A DNA stretch of 64,000 bases from Trogon surrucura (taxonomy: Eukaryota; Chordata; Aves; Trogoniformes; Trogonidae). The notes beneath the pieces were generated by a model, which searched no databases, was not told where the DNA came from, and was given only the letters and a program-made list of their open reading frames with translations. The DNA is taken from contig CM036626.1 of assembly GCA_020746105.1 (NCBI GenBank), positions 13,658,001 to 13,722,000 of the forward strand, in the 5' to 3' direction. The position numbers were made by a program, and so were the translations under genes. Position 1 is the stretch's first letter. Each line of letters starts with the position of its first letter. Positions 1 through 12,300 of this stretch are shown piece after piece.

Positions 1-1574
1 GTGGTCTTTATTGTAATAGTGTGGTCCTGAAGCATAAAAGCAGAGAGTTAATGAAATCTTAATTGTGAAAAATTTAAAACCTGTGTTTTGAACACTCACT
101 GTTATAGGTTTATCTAAATGTGCTCTCGCTAAGCAGCAGCTGTGTTGGCCGAGAGAACTGTAGCTCTTCGGACCACCTCTCATATTTCTGTTGCTCAAGT
201 TTACCTCCCACTTTCTTACTCGTATTTACAGATGAATTTTAGAAGGTACCTTGAACAGTTTAAATAACTGGTCTTCTCTACACCAGCTGATTCTGAGTAG
301 TTGCAGGTAACAAAGACAGTAAATGGCAACTCAGCCACCTAAATTTGGAGGGTTTTAACATTCAGAACAGTGCAGTAGTTAGACAAACAATGGAGCTGGA
401 AGTCATTATTTCTTGTGCTGACAGTGTGAAAGAGGACGTTCTTAAAATGGTGAATGTAAACAGATGTCAAAATATGCCATTTAACTTAATACCGTCTTGA
501 TTTAGTCTCACAATGAAGATTATGTCTCTTTTTGTGGTAAAAAGTCTTTTTTTTTTTCCTGTGTGACAGACAGTGCCATAGTTTAGAGAAAGTATTGCTG
601 AGTATGTATTAGGGTCTGTCTTTTACTTTCAGCTCTTTTGAAGCTACAAGGTTATTAAGAGTTAATGCTCGTCCTGCTGCAGAGTTTGTATGTTTGGTCA
701 GAATAAGATGTTGGGTGTCTAATAAAAGGATGGAGATTGGGGAAAATGAAGAGAATGTGTATTGGGATGTGGTAGTGTTAATGTTAGTATTTCAGTTTAA
801 AATGCTGATGTTAAGATGAGTGTGTGTAGAACAGGCATGGCAGAATCATTAATGATACTTTTTAAAGCTCTCTGAAACCTTTTCAATTTAGATTAGTATT
901 TAAATCTCCCTTTGGAGATTAAATTGGCTGAGTGAGACTTGCATTCCATTTTCTGATTATAACATCTCTAGTATAAAGGGCTTTAAATGCAGGATCATCC
1001 TTCGAGTTCCGTTTTGGAGATGTGACTCTTTATACTGATGATTCTTTACAGGTGTTGGTCAGCTGAAATTCTAAAATTCTTTAACCATGTATCAGGATAT
1101 CATTTTCTGGTCAGAGCAAAACTTTAAAAAAAAATCCACCCTTCTTTCTAAATGTCTGTGGTTGTTAACAAATGTACATTTTCATAGGCAGCACACTGTT
1201 AATGAAGATTATTGGTGAGATGTCCCCATGTTTAGCAAGAGAACACCAGTTATGCAGTGCAGGGTGATGGACTTCTCAAAAAAGAAATGCTTCTGCAGTG
1301 TTGGAAATTCTGTCTGGCTTGTGACAGCCACTTATTTAAAAGCAAAGGCAAATATGACCTATAAATACAAGTAGTTATATTAAGAAACGGCTTAACTGAG
1401 AAAAGCCTTTTGCTAGTGGTCCTAAGTGATGATACACTGTGAAAAATGGGGCAAGAAAAGTTGGTGCTAATCTAGAGCATTTATATTTTAAAATTGCTGT
1501 TCTGATGTGACACAGATAAAAATATTTCTTACTTTCGAAAAAGAATTAAATTTTACTGGTTTGTGTCTCCACAG
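1..1574 (+). other. DOCK3: DOCK3 intron (3' part of the intron before the first visible exon)
   Basis: AT-rich non-coding sequence. No further DOCK3 exon, recognised repeat or RNA gene was found. It ends in a usable acceptor: a T-rich stretch running into TGTCTCCACAG at 1574. Confidence 0.7.
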
Positions 1575-1616
1575 CATTTGTCAAGTAGACACAGTGTCCA
1601 GCAGAGCACATCACAG
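1575..1616 (+). CDS. DOCK3: DOCK3 exon a (42 nt, linker before DHR-1)
   Basis: Short exon with good splice sites: CTCCACAG before it and GTAAAC after it. It is open in one frame and reads HLSSRHSVQQSTSQ, joining in phase 0 to VDTIRQRHGEA of the next exon. The peptide is polar and Ser/Gln-rich, as expected for the loosely conserved linker between the N-terminal helical region and the conserved block before DHR-1 in DOCK proteins. It is too short and too poorly conserved to prove by homology from memory. The call rests on the splice sites, the frame-preserving length and its position just before a certain exon. It could be skipped in some isoforms because it is a multiple of three. Confidence 0.72.
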
Positions 1617-2825
1617 GTAAACATCATCTACGTATAGTTATTGTTGTCTTTCAGTGTTTGGTAATGTTTGTAAAGCTGTGATGTCCCTACCCGTAGAACA
1701 CTTCCTCAGAAGGTCCCCAAGTAATTAACTGACTCAGATTCTTCAGCTTTCATTTAGGCCTCTTTTTCTTGGCTCTGACTGTTATTCTTAAAAGATCAGC
1801 TTGTGTAGTGATATCAAAAGCCTCAGTCTGCCCACGTGAGTTGTCTTTCCACCTGCTAACACGTGGCTTAGTGTTTCACATGTCCCTTCTGCAGCAGTGT
1901 AATCCTTTCCTGGCCATGGAATCGGGCTCTAATCTTTACAGGAGAACTGTGCTTCCACAGGTACCTGTCTTTAAAGGATGAGGATTTACTTGGATTTAAT
2001 TCACAATCCAGAACAAAATTAATTTTAAGCTCCATTTCTTTAACTTGTACAGTTCTGGATCGGAAGTCTGAAAATGTTAAGATTTTCTTTCTTAGTATGT
2101 ACTGGTCTGTGCATTCAGAGTAGATGAGCCTAGTGAGCTTAGGGTATTCATGCAGTGTCTTTATTGAGATCAGCATGCAAGGGATATAAAGAGCTATGAA
2201 AAGTAAAGAATAGTTTCATTTCTAATTTTTTTTTTTCTCCACTCCAGTTTTCTGTGTTGTAAATAGGTCTTGGTATACTGGGTCAAAATGTAAACCTTTC
2301 TGCTGCTTGGCTTTTATTGGTTGCTCATGCTATCAGCCTTTGTTAAGATTTCCTGCTTGTTACACCTGCAGGACATATTAGTGTGTAAAGCCTGGTTCCA
2401 AATAACCCCCAAAAATGAATTGCTGCTGCTGAAAAGAAATACCGTAACAAATGTTATTGTTAAGAAGGCTTTGACGTACATCTGCTTTAAATGGAAATCA
2501 TCAAGAACCAGCATAGCACCATCTTATTATTGTACCAGAATCAAGACAGTATTTGAGAAATGGGATTAACTTGGTTTACTTGATAAATGCATAAACCACA
2601 TATCTCATACTCACTTGGTTATCATGGTTTCTTAAACTATTCGAATTAGAATTTGAAAAAACAGAGGAAGGCAACTTCATCTGACATGTATCTCTAAAGT
2701 AGAATATATTTGAGACCAAACTTTTGGTGGAGAAAGGAGGGCAGAATCTCAGTTGAAATTATTAACTTGGTTATGTGTCTTTTATTTGTCAAGAACAAAA
2801 AATTATTCTTATTGTTTTTAATTAG
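1617..2825 (+). other. DOCK3: DOCK3 intron
   Basis: AT-rich intron of 1.2 kb. No repeat family, RNA gene or further exon was recognised. Open frames at 1769-1981, 2314-2569 and 2694-2892 are short and cross intron or exon in the wrong frame. Confidence 0.7.
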
Positions 2826-2980
2826 GTGGATACAATTCGTCAGCGTCATGGAGAAGCTTGCCGTATGCCAGTGCCTCATCACTTCTTCCTAAGTCTAAAG
2901 AGCTTCACCTACAATACAATTGGAGAAGACACAGATGTCTTTTTTTCTTTGTACGATGTCCGAGAAGGCAAGCAGATCAG
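2826..2980 (+). CDS. DOCK3: DOCK3 exon b (155 nt, start of the conserved pre-DHR-1 block)
   Basis: The acceptor TTTAATTAG ends at 2825 and the donor GTAGGA starts at 2981. The exon reads VDTIRQRHGEACRMP, then HHFFLSLKSFTYNTIGEDTD, then VFFSLYDVREGKQI, and ends two bases into a serine codon completed by the next exon (phase 2). The block HHxFxxxKSxxxxxGExxxVxFSLxD followed by an ISE motif is the conserved DOCK segment before DHR-1. DOCK1 and DOCK4 have recognisable equivalents (…LFVNLKN…GEDAEVLMSLYD; HHLFVQMKS). No stop codon or frameshift. Confidence 0.95.
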
Positions 2981-5559
2981 GTAGGACCGTATCAAATAAC
3001 TAAAAAGCTTGCTAGGAAAAAAGAGTCATGAACCAAGCAAATACATTGGAGAAAAACATGTGGGTTATTCTTGTGAAAAGAGAAAACTCAGAAATCATAA
3101 GTTCACAGCCCTGCAATGCCTACTTGAGAGGGTCAGTAATCATGGTGTGTGAGGTTTAGTTTTGACATACAAACAAAGTATTAAAGGTGCTGAATAGTTG
3201 TATTTTGTTTGGGTTTCTGACTTGGCCGCCGCACATTGCTGAACGTCTTAATGTTGAGTGGCTGCCTTGTTAAGGCTCTGGTTGAGAAACACTAATAATG
3301 GCAGGGCCACACTGTACGAGTGTTGTGGAAAGAGAACTGCTGTGTGCTTGGGTGCTGAAATGAGACTCTTGAACTCTCATCCACTCCTCTCCTTACAATC
3401 ACTTTACAATACAGCTTGTTTTCATTTTTCCGTTGTTAGCAATATAAACTATTCGTATTCATCCCTATGTCTGGTCTGGACTACTGTGGTGCTCAGTACC
3501 TTGAGATAATGGGTACTAAAGTTGGCAAACACGAAACGTGCTGTCCTTTACAAGCATGTCTTTTGAAAACATCCGAATATGTAGAAGAGTATTGCAGTGT
3601 ATGCATTGTGTCTTGGAAATTAAATAAACGTATCTTGGTCTGATTGAAAGTAGAGTGTGGCCGTGGGCTTTTAGTGAGTTTTCATTAAGGCATGTCCTTA
3701 CGGTTGGCACGGACCGTGTTTGCTACCATGGTCAAAACTGTCCTGATTTTCATCAAATTAAAATTAAGTTTGTTCCAAGCTGAGGAAGGAGCCCCAAAAT
3801 GTTCTTTACTCTCTTTGGAAGAACATTATTATGTGACTGAAGTTCATCCAAGAAGGTTCAGAGTAGAGTGATAGCGGTTTTGTAGCTCTTCAGAATACAT
3901 CCCACTAGAAAAGTGGTCTGTATTAGAAAGCTCTAGTGAATTAATTGTGTCTCCAAATATGTGTCTGCCACCATTCAGTTAGGTAACTTCAAGATCATGT
4001 TGAAGAATATGGCAAGAATGTCTAATCTGATACTACATCGTGTTTATTTCACCCCCACTAAGTGAGAAATGTTTGTTTTGATTTAGTGAGGAGGACATGC
4101 TTCTAATTCATCTATTGAGAAAATTAACAGACAAGAGCTTTTAAGAGGAAAAGGTGCAAATGGCAAATCAAATCAGAACAAAATTACTCACAATTAATTA
4201 GGTCATATTACAAGGCAGTAAAACATCGAATTATTTGGATGAAGAAAGCTGCAGGGAAGAGGAAGGGACAAGCTGCTGCTGTGGCTGTGGAAGGCCTTGG
4301 AAATCGCTTCTGGAGGAGATCAGTTGTCTGGGGCTGCACTTTGCACAGTATGTAAACGTTGAATGGGAAAGCTTTAAGGAGGGATTTTGCCAGCGACAAA
4401 AAAAGAAAATCATAGTTACAATGAGAAAAAGTACAAGGAGTGGTTCAGGCAGATTTTTAAGTAGATATACATATAGGAAATAACAAATGGTTCTTAGTAC
4501 TTAAGTTGTCATATTATGTATCACTGATCTGCTGCAGTGAAAACAGCATAATTTTTACATTTGCTTATATCCCAAAGAGGGGTGGAGAAGAAATGTGTAA
4601 TGAGGCTGAGCCCTGTTTTAGAAAAGAAACTTAAAATCAGAAAACAGATGAACACACTGCTGCAAATTTAGAAGGATGTTTTTGTATCTACTTTAAAAGA
4701 TTGAGTTTCTTTCCTCTCCTATATGCCTCAGGAAGTAGTACATTAAGGTAGAAAAACAAGCAAAGCTCTGCACGCTGCATTCCAAATGAAAAGGACAAAT
4801 TGACTTTTCTGAAATGGTTTGGAGGTTGATAGATTTGTTAGCCAAACAGTTCACGCTGGAGGTTGACTGGCTTTCAGTGTTAGTGCTTTGGACATAGAGT
4901 AGATTAGAAACCTCACTGAACCTGTTGGTTGCAGCAGTGATTTCACAGTCAGGTTAAGTTTCGCTGTTTTTCAAGAGCTGAAGTAATAGCATGTGCCAAT
5001 GATGGGTTAGCAATCGGAAGGCTGGAGCAGCGGCTGAAATACAGTTTGAGATGTGTTCCCAAGTTCTGCATACGAATACGGTACTGTGCCGCATTTAATG
5101 GTTTGTGCTGTCTAAAACTGAGAAGCAGACAAAAGATGACACTGGGGAGATGTGGAGAGCAAAAATAACAGTGCTGTTATCAGACAGCTAAGGCCTAGAG
5201 GTAAAAAAAGGAAAAAGTCACTAAATTTTTTACTCTTGACAGAATTATAGAAGATAAATACGTGGAAGTAAATAGAACTGGATTAATGAATGTCTGTCTC
5301 AATAACTTGTTTCGGCCAACAACAGCAACAACCTGTCAATCTGAGCATTAGGTAATGGCTCAGACCAAAAGGGATTAAAGTCTATTTGTAGGTTTTAAAG
5401 TATTTGGGATTTTTTTTGTTGCAAAAATTGTCCTGTATTTTTACCTACAAGAACTTTAATACCTCCGTTTGTTGGCCATGTGAAAGTTAGTGGAAGACAA
5501 TGAGAAAATTAATATAATTTTGGTTATAGCCAATGGGGAAGAACAACCCCATTGTGAGA

Positions 5560-6380
5560 AGTACTTTGGGATGAATGATCGTGGAATGACAGAGTTCACA
5601 GTAACTAGGAAAGGAAAGAAAATGTTAAGGTGAAGGTGATGAACTTGAATGCGGAGATAGGTAAACTGATGCGGAGGAAAGAAATTTGAGACTTGCAGTT
5701 CCTTGAAAATAATACTGACAAGCAGAAAAGCAAATTGTTTCCAAGGAAGATTAAATATATGACAATAACAGAAAATGTGCATCATGTATTCTTTTATGAA
5801 ATGGAGTCTGGAAGGAAATACAAAAAAAAAAAGGAGAAACTACTGAAATTGCACAAACAGGGATAGGAAGAGACAGAAACTTGTAGCAAAAAGTGCAATT
5901 AGCAAAGGACATCCAGGACAAAAGGAAGAATAATTCTATAATGCTTTAGCAGCAAAAAATTTTTTTACAAAATCAAGAAATAACTGAACAGATAAAAGGG
6001 AACATTAAGCTATCAGCAGATGTTACCATGATAGCTGGAGTATTTAATAGCTGTTTTGCCTCAGCCTCCCTAAGAAGGTCAGCTGCGATCAGATGACAAA
6101 TGCCAAAATTTCTAAAACAAATAAAATATTTATTAGCACTTAGAAGCTAACAAGAGGATAAGTAAAAGTCAACATAGATTTGTCAAGCACAAGTCACATC
6201 AAAACCAACTAATTTTGTTCTATTGTATGGGAATGCACCTCCTGCCTCAACAGAAGAGAAGCATTAAACTTGATGTGGTAAAGCTGGGAGATACAGACTG
6301 GATGAAACTACTGTAAAGGGACTGGAAAACTGGTGGAAAAACTGATCCAGTGTTACCTGTTCCGGAAGAATGCAATGAAT
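5560..6380 (+). repeat. Ancient decayed CR1/L3-like LINE fragment (reverse-transcriptase region)
   Basis: The stretch near 6160-6360 keeps the pattern of old amniote CR1/L3-type LINEs: AGTCAACATAGATTTGTCAA followed by …CAAAACCAACTAATTTTGTT, a gap, then …GATGGATGAAACTACTG-like text and GACTGGAAAACTGG. In an intact element these encode the KSVNMDFSKAF-to-WIKNWL part of reverse transcriptase. The upstream part (5560-6160) is A-rich and plausibly belongs to the same element, but is too decayed to align by eye. All frames are broken. Boundaries are approximate. Confidence 0.55.
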
Positions 6381-7233
6381 AAGAGTTTTTATTCTTCTAA
6401 GAACATTTTTGCAGCATTATTTTGATGGATAGAATTAAACTAAAGTTAGTAAAGCAGTGAGGTTTTAGCTATCTGTACAACAATTCTTTTGTATTAAGAA
6501 ATGCATAAAATTTTGCATAAAATTATGTGTAACTTCAAAAATTACACATTCAAAAGCATATAATTTTCTTCTGAAAATAAGCTTGAAGAATCTAGTCAGT
6601 ATGAAAGAGGATAAATACATTTCAGTATTATTTTTTCTTTGTAAAGTTTATGTATAAACATGTACAGGTGGGGTTTTTTGCCTGCATCTTAAACCAGAAT
6701 AGGTGTTTCTAACTCTAATTTACCGGTTACCCTATCTGGCTCCAGTGGGATTTAAAACTTCCTTGGCTATAAATATCCTTAGTTGTGGAGTGTGAAAAGA
6801 ATAAAAAAGAAGTTCTGATGTGATTGAGTTTGAAAAACTGGAGCCCAATCAGTAATAGTGCATGGAAAATAGAATCATGCATATTTTTGCTTTTAACTCT
6901 TCCATCTGCCTACACAGAGTGTCTGTACCATGGCCCCTTGCAATAAAGACTCCTCATAACTGGAGGTTTTGGAAGATGGGACAAATATCCATGGTGGTGT
7001 TGATACCTTTGACAGAGGATGTCCATGTGTACGTTTCATGCAGAATATACTCAAGACCTTTCTGTTGGGAGACCAGAATTTCTCTAGAGTGTCTGTAGAA
7101 GGCGTACATCTCACGATGCTCCCCTCTCTTTAATAGATAATGTTATGAAAAGGCCTTATGACCTTTCATCTGGGCCCTTGGGTCAGGAAGCACCACTACC
7201 TGGGGGTGGGTTTGTGTGTTTGTTTCTGCATAG

Positions 7234-7311
7234 AGTCTTTTCTGGCTGTCACACTGTCTTGGTGGTGCCTTCTGCGAAGGACGCAGACGGTCCGTTCTGA
7301 CATGCAGACAG
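7234..7311 (+). other. Possible cryptic or 'poison' exon in DOCK3 intron (78 nt, contains in-frame TGA)
   Basis: A T-rich acceptor tract (GTGTGTTTGTTTCTGCATAG) ends at 7233, and a CAG|GTGAGC donor starts at 7312. The 78-nt segment is GC-richer than its surroundings. Read in the phase left by exon 2826-2980 it is open for 22 codons and then meets TGA, so inclusion would truncate DOCK3. It may be a chance pairing of splice-like sites; there is no homology support. Confidence 0.2.
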
Positions 7312-9242
7312 GTGAGCAGGTGCACCCGGTTAGTTGGTTACCTGAGAGAAGTAAGAAACTGCCAGGGCATGCAGAGACAGAATTAGCAAAGTGGTAGCTC
7401 AGCTGGAGTTTGGCGTAGGGTGGTAGAGAAAGATACACACACACGGCTTCTGTAGGGACGTTCACCCCAAATGAAAGGCAAAGGAAAATGGCCCAGGCAC
7501 TCGCTGGGGCTGTACATCATGTGGCGCCAGGAAAAGGCAGTTAAGAACAGTGACTCTTCTAAGTAATGAATGTTTCCAGCTTAAACAATCGCAGTGGTAG
7601 GGACAGGTGGCTGCACGTATTTTTAGGTGTAAGTTTACAGCAGAGATTGGGAGCTAAGTGCGTTTGTAGTGACATGGTAGTAAAACTCTTAAGTTTTGTC
7701 TTATCAATGATCTTTTCTTTTGTATTACATGCACAAAAAAAGACGTTGAAAGTACATTGTTTGGTTTGCATTGTGCAGTACTCAAAAGTTTAGTTTCTTC
7801 TAATTTGCTGTTCTTGTGCTGTCTGCCTTATAACCAGCTCTTCACTTACAAGACCACATAATCTTCAGTGAACACCGTACTGCACATTGTGTTTTTACCT
7901 TTTTGCTTATATAACCTGTTTTTTTTTTGTTGTTGTTACTAACACTTGCTATTCCATTCCGTCAAATTCAAAACTCTGTGTAACTATTTTTGCAACCTCT
8001 TCATGGTATTATCTTTATTTTGGCTTTGGAAACAAAGAAACAGAGGAATTCCTTAGCAGTTTTTCAGAATATTGCATTCTTTTTCTTCGATTTGTATATA
8101 ACAAGGTTACCCAGAAGTGGTCACATAGTACAAATGGCTAGGCAGATGTTAATCAGTTCAAGAACTGCTTTACCTTCTGCTCTGTGCTACTATAGTGTTT
8201 CTCTGTATGATGCTCCCAGCACATCTCGTTAACAGGGTGATACAGTTCTACTCTGAGAAACAGTACATATACAGTGTGTCTAAAAAGCCTTTGTTATAGA
8301 CATGAAACCTAAAAATAGAAAAGTTTAAAGTTAATGAAAATGTTCACTGGAAAAGTTACTCGAGGAAATGTGAAGGATGGGAAGTACAATAATACACTCT
8401 TCCCCACATTATCTTGTAGTGCCCCAGGAAACATTTGAGAAAGCTTCCTTAAGCTTGAAGTTTGGGGAGGTTGGGGGAGGGGGAAGAAAAAAAGTGCTGC
8501 AGTAGATGCAATACTTTCTCAGTACTGCAGATGCTTTTAAGTAAGCATCTTATTCTATCCATAAATTCTGTCCACTTAAAAATGATCATTAGTGATCAGA
8601 ATCCAAACATGTCTTATCCAAAGCTGTGGCAGATGCTAAAACACAGAGTACTGTGGCATTTTTAGTGGCTGGTTGGTTCCTCAGCAGTTTGTTAGTAGGG
8701 TATGCAGGGGGAAGAGAGCGTTCATCCAAAGAAGCTTTGCAAACAAAGGAGTTGGGAAGAAGTTTCTTCTTCTGGAAGAGCAAAGTTTTGTGGTAAGTGT
8801 GTACTCAAGAGGTCACTAGGGAATTTGCGTTGAATGAATTGTTGGCACTCTGATGTAAGGTGAGAGACAGCAAATGCTCATACAAAAACCAATCAGAAGG
8901 TATGGAATTAAAAAAAAAGGAATAACAAAATATGTATTTTTATAAGCCAAACATCTGCCTTGCCCGCTCCCTTTCCCTCCTTTAAAACAAACAAATAAAC
9001 CCAAAGGTGTATATTGACATAAATGCTGTGTGGTCTGTGTTAGTAGACAAGACTGAATTATTATAATGATCCCATCTCCTGTTAAAATTAATCTGTTAGA
9101 TAGAAGTCTTTTCTCCTGTGTTATATCAGGTGGTAGTTTCCTAGCAGCATCATGGTGGAAGCTGATGTTGACTAGAGATTGCAATTAGGAAAAGATAAGT
9201 TCGCAAAATATTTTCACTGCAAAGGTTCATACCTTAAAATTG

Positions 9243-9379
9243 CAGGTTCAAGGCCAAATTGGACAGAGCCTTGAGTAGCCTGATCTAGTTCAGAGGTGTC
9301 CCTGCCCGTGACAGGGAGCTTGGATTTAGATGATCTCTAAGGTCCCTTCCAGCCTGGGCCATTCTAGGATGCTATAATT
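9243..9379 (+). mobile_element. CR1 LINE, 5'-truncated 3' end fragment
   Basis: Begins at GGTTCAAGGCCAAATTGGAC and runs through the CR1 hallmarks GAGGTGTCCCTGCCC, TGACAGGGAGCTTGGA, GATGATCTCTAAGGTCCCTT and CCAGCCTGGGCCATTCTAGG, ending in a mutated ATTCTGTGATT-type tail near 9379. This is the usual short, 5'-truncated avian CR1. It contains no reverse-transcriptase sequence. Confidence 0.88.
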
Positions 9380-12300
9380 CCGCGCTGTTCCGGTTAGCCT
9401 TGGGCAATAAGACGCAGGATGGAGAAGCACATGTCTGCTTGTGTAACTGCTTGTAGCTTTCCTAGCATAATTCAGCATTTATTGGTTAGGTACATTAAAG
9501 ACAACGTTGGTTTTCTTTTTTTTTAAAATAAAATCTTCTGAGGTTCATGAAGCAGTTTCATTACCTCATTCTTTTCCTTCTTTGACTCTTACCTCGGAGT
9601 ATATGGAGGTATTAACAAGATTGACTTTTAGCCCTTTATGAAGCATCTAATTGTGTTTTGTTGAGATGCCTTTTCACATTCTTTTCCTTCTCACTGAAGG
9701 ATAAAATTGTAATCCACTCTTTCTCAGCAGATGGCTAGGTAAGACACGTGCAGAAATGTGAGAAAGCGGAGACCCACAGTGATTTTAAAATACTAGAGAT
9801 GTAGAAGCGGATCTTCTACAGAGCTGCCAATTTTCCGCACAGTGCTAGGAATTTGGTAATTTTGAAACATCTCTTTCTATGTTAAAAGTTAAAAGCTTTA
9901 GACAAAATAAGAGAAAACATGACATCGATCTTCAGTGCTGTTTCTAACGGAGAAGTTACGAAATTGCGGGTAGATATTGGAGAGAATGTGACTAGTGCGC
10001 TCTGTCACATCTTCTGTTTTAAGAATTTAGCACCATTGACAAAGCAGCTCTCAGAGAAATGAATTTTGGAAATATAATTATGGAATTAAAAAAATGTTGT
10101 TGATCTATATCGTGGTAGTTGGATTTAGCTATTGTGAAGTCATCCAACAAAGTATCATCATCAAGCCTGAATCACACAATGTTAGGTGGCAACGCTGTGT
10201 TGGTAATACTGCTCTGCAGTTGTGTCTGGGTGGTAACTGCAGAAGTAATTTACGTCATGATTTCCCATTTGTAACTCATCTCATGATCTTGAGACACTTT
10301 TCAACCAAATTTTTTTATCTGATAAAAGTTATCAGACAAATATATAAAAGTTTAAGATATTAAAGGCGTAAAAATATTAGAGGACGTGATCATTATTTTA
10401 AACGTATGGTCTCCTTGGCTTTGTTATCGGGTTAACTTCCACTGCATGATCAACGTGGTTTTGGTCTGACCAGTGTGAGGGTATATTAGAAGAGGAAGAG
10501 TTTTCTCAAGCTTAATGCTCACTTTGTACAGTCTTGTCCTATTTTAGTGTATCTAAAATTCCATTACTTTTCATAGGTGTTACTGAATTGATAGAAGTCA
10601 TGATACTGCCTTTAAGGGGAATGGGGAGGGGTGTAAAAAGAAAATGCTTGTGACAGTGTTTAGGTAACATAGAATAAAATTCACTGCCTTGAAATACTGG
10701 ATTTAGAAATTATGAATTTGTAGGGGAATTAATTTCCACTTTTTCAACAGTAGGAGTTTTCTCTGACACAGTATCCTAATTCGGCTGTCGGAATACAAAT
10801 CTGTATACTAAGTTGCTGAAGGCAACCTTGACAAATTTGAGAGGAATCCTTCATCTCTTTGTGTAGTTATTCGTAACAGTTAGCTCCGTGGTTCTCATCA
10901 TCATTTAGTCATATTTTCTCGACTTTTAAACTGTCAATAGGAATGTGTATCAGCTGCTCAAAAATGTTAGCAGGAACAGGGGAGCTAAAATTGCATTATG
11001 TTAGCACTTGTCTTGAATGATTTTCTTATAACACCTCTTGATCTAAACAGTTATCATTGTCTGGAACTTTTCATTTTAAACAGTGAGCAAACATCTGAAA
11101 ACGTGATAGCAAATTTTCCCCCGTTCTATCTGCGTAGGGGTCCGAGTCCTCTCAGAGCTCTGATAGCCAGGCTCAGCATGGTTGATGGGAGGAGAGACCC
11201 GGACAGAGCAGCTCCGCACGCTCCAAACCAGAGGTGTGGAAACCGCACGTGTTCTAGAAACCAGATGCTGCCTGGAGAGAGGGAAGCTTAGCAGCTGAGA
11301 GTAGCAAAAGGGTTGAGAGAGAGAGAGGGGCAAGCCAAGAAGATGATGGATAGAAGATTAAATAGGGTCAGGGGAAGGGGCGACAGGATGGCTGGGTAGA
11401 TGGATATGGTTGAGACTGATTAGCTGACAAAGAGATGAAGTTAGTTGATGTGGAAAGTTCCACATTAAAAGCTGTGGCGAAAAAGCCTGACTGCATTCTC
11501 TCCCGGAGTGTGGAACTCAAGATCCCTTTTTCTACATTGGTTCTCTCTTTGGGTAATAGCTCTGGGAGTGCTGGGGCAATGTTTGTGTATTTATCCCCTG
11601 TCAATTACTTTAAAATATTATCATGTTCCACTATTACCAGTTGCTATGTTAGGAAGCAGAAAATTATATTTTACTTTTATTATGTGATTGCATGGTAAAC
11701 TTTCCATTTGTTATGTTTTTTATAGCAGCCTTCTCATAGTTATTTTAAAATAGAAAAGTTATCTCACGTCAGTATAATGATTTGTCTACTGGGAAAAAGA
11801 ACTCAGTGTCATTCAGAATCATTTATTTAATATGCAGAGATTTTTCCTAGGGATTAGGTTTACCAACTAATGAGGTTTTTGTTCTGCTTAGTCATGAAAA
11901 AAAAAAAGTCGTTGTTTTCCCAGTTTTTACCTCTTTTCTAGCAATCTGATCTGTTTGGATACCTAATCCTCCATCAGTTCTTCCTATACTTCAGTTGATT
12001 GTGTTCTTAGTCTTTCAGGGAAGGTATTTGGTTTACTTTTGTGCAATGGGTAATCCGTAGCAGTAATAACAAGGAGGCTATCAGTTCTTGATCCTGCTCA
12101 GGATGAACTTCTTAAAACCATCATCCAGTAAGCACGCATTAAGGAGTGTTGCTCTCCATAGCAGCGGGCCTTGTTCTGGTCACTCTTGTTAACGTGGAAA
12201 ATATGTGGGACTTTGAAGTCTACTGCACACTTATGGCAGAGGACAAAGAGCCTTTCTGATGTATTATATAGCTTTTAGAAAATACAAGATTGATCATCAC

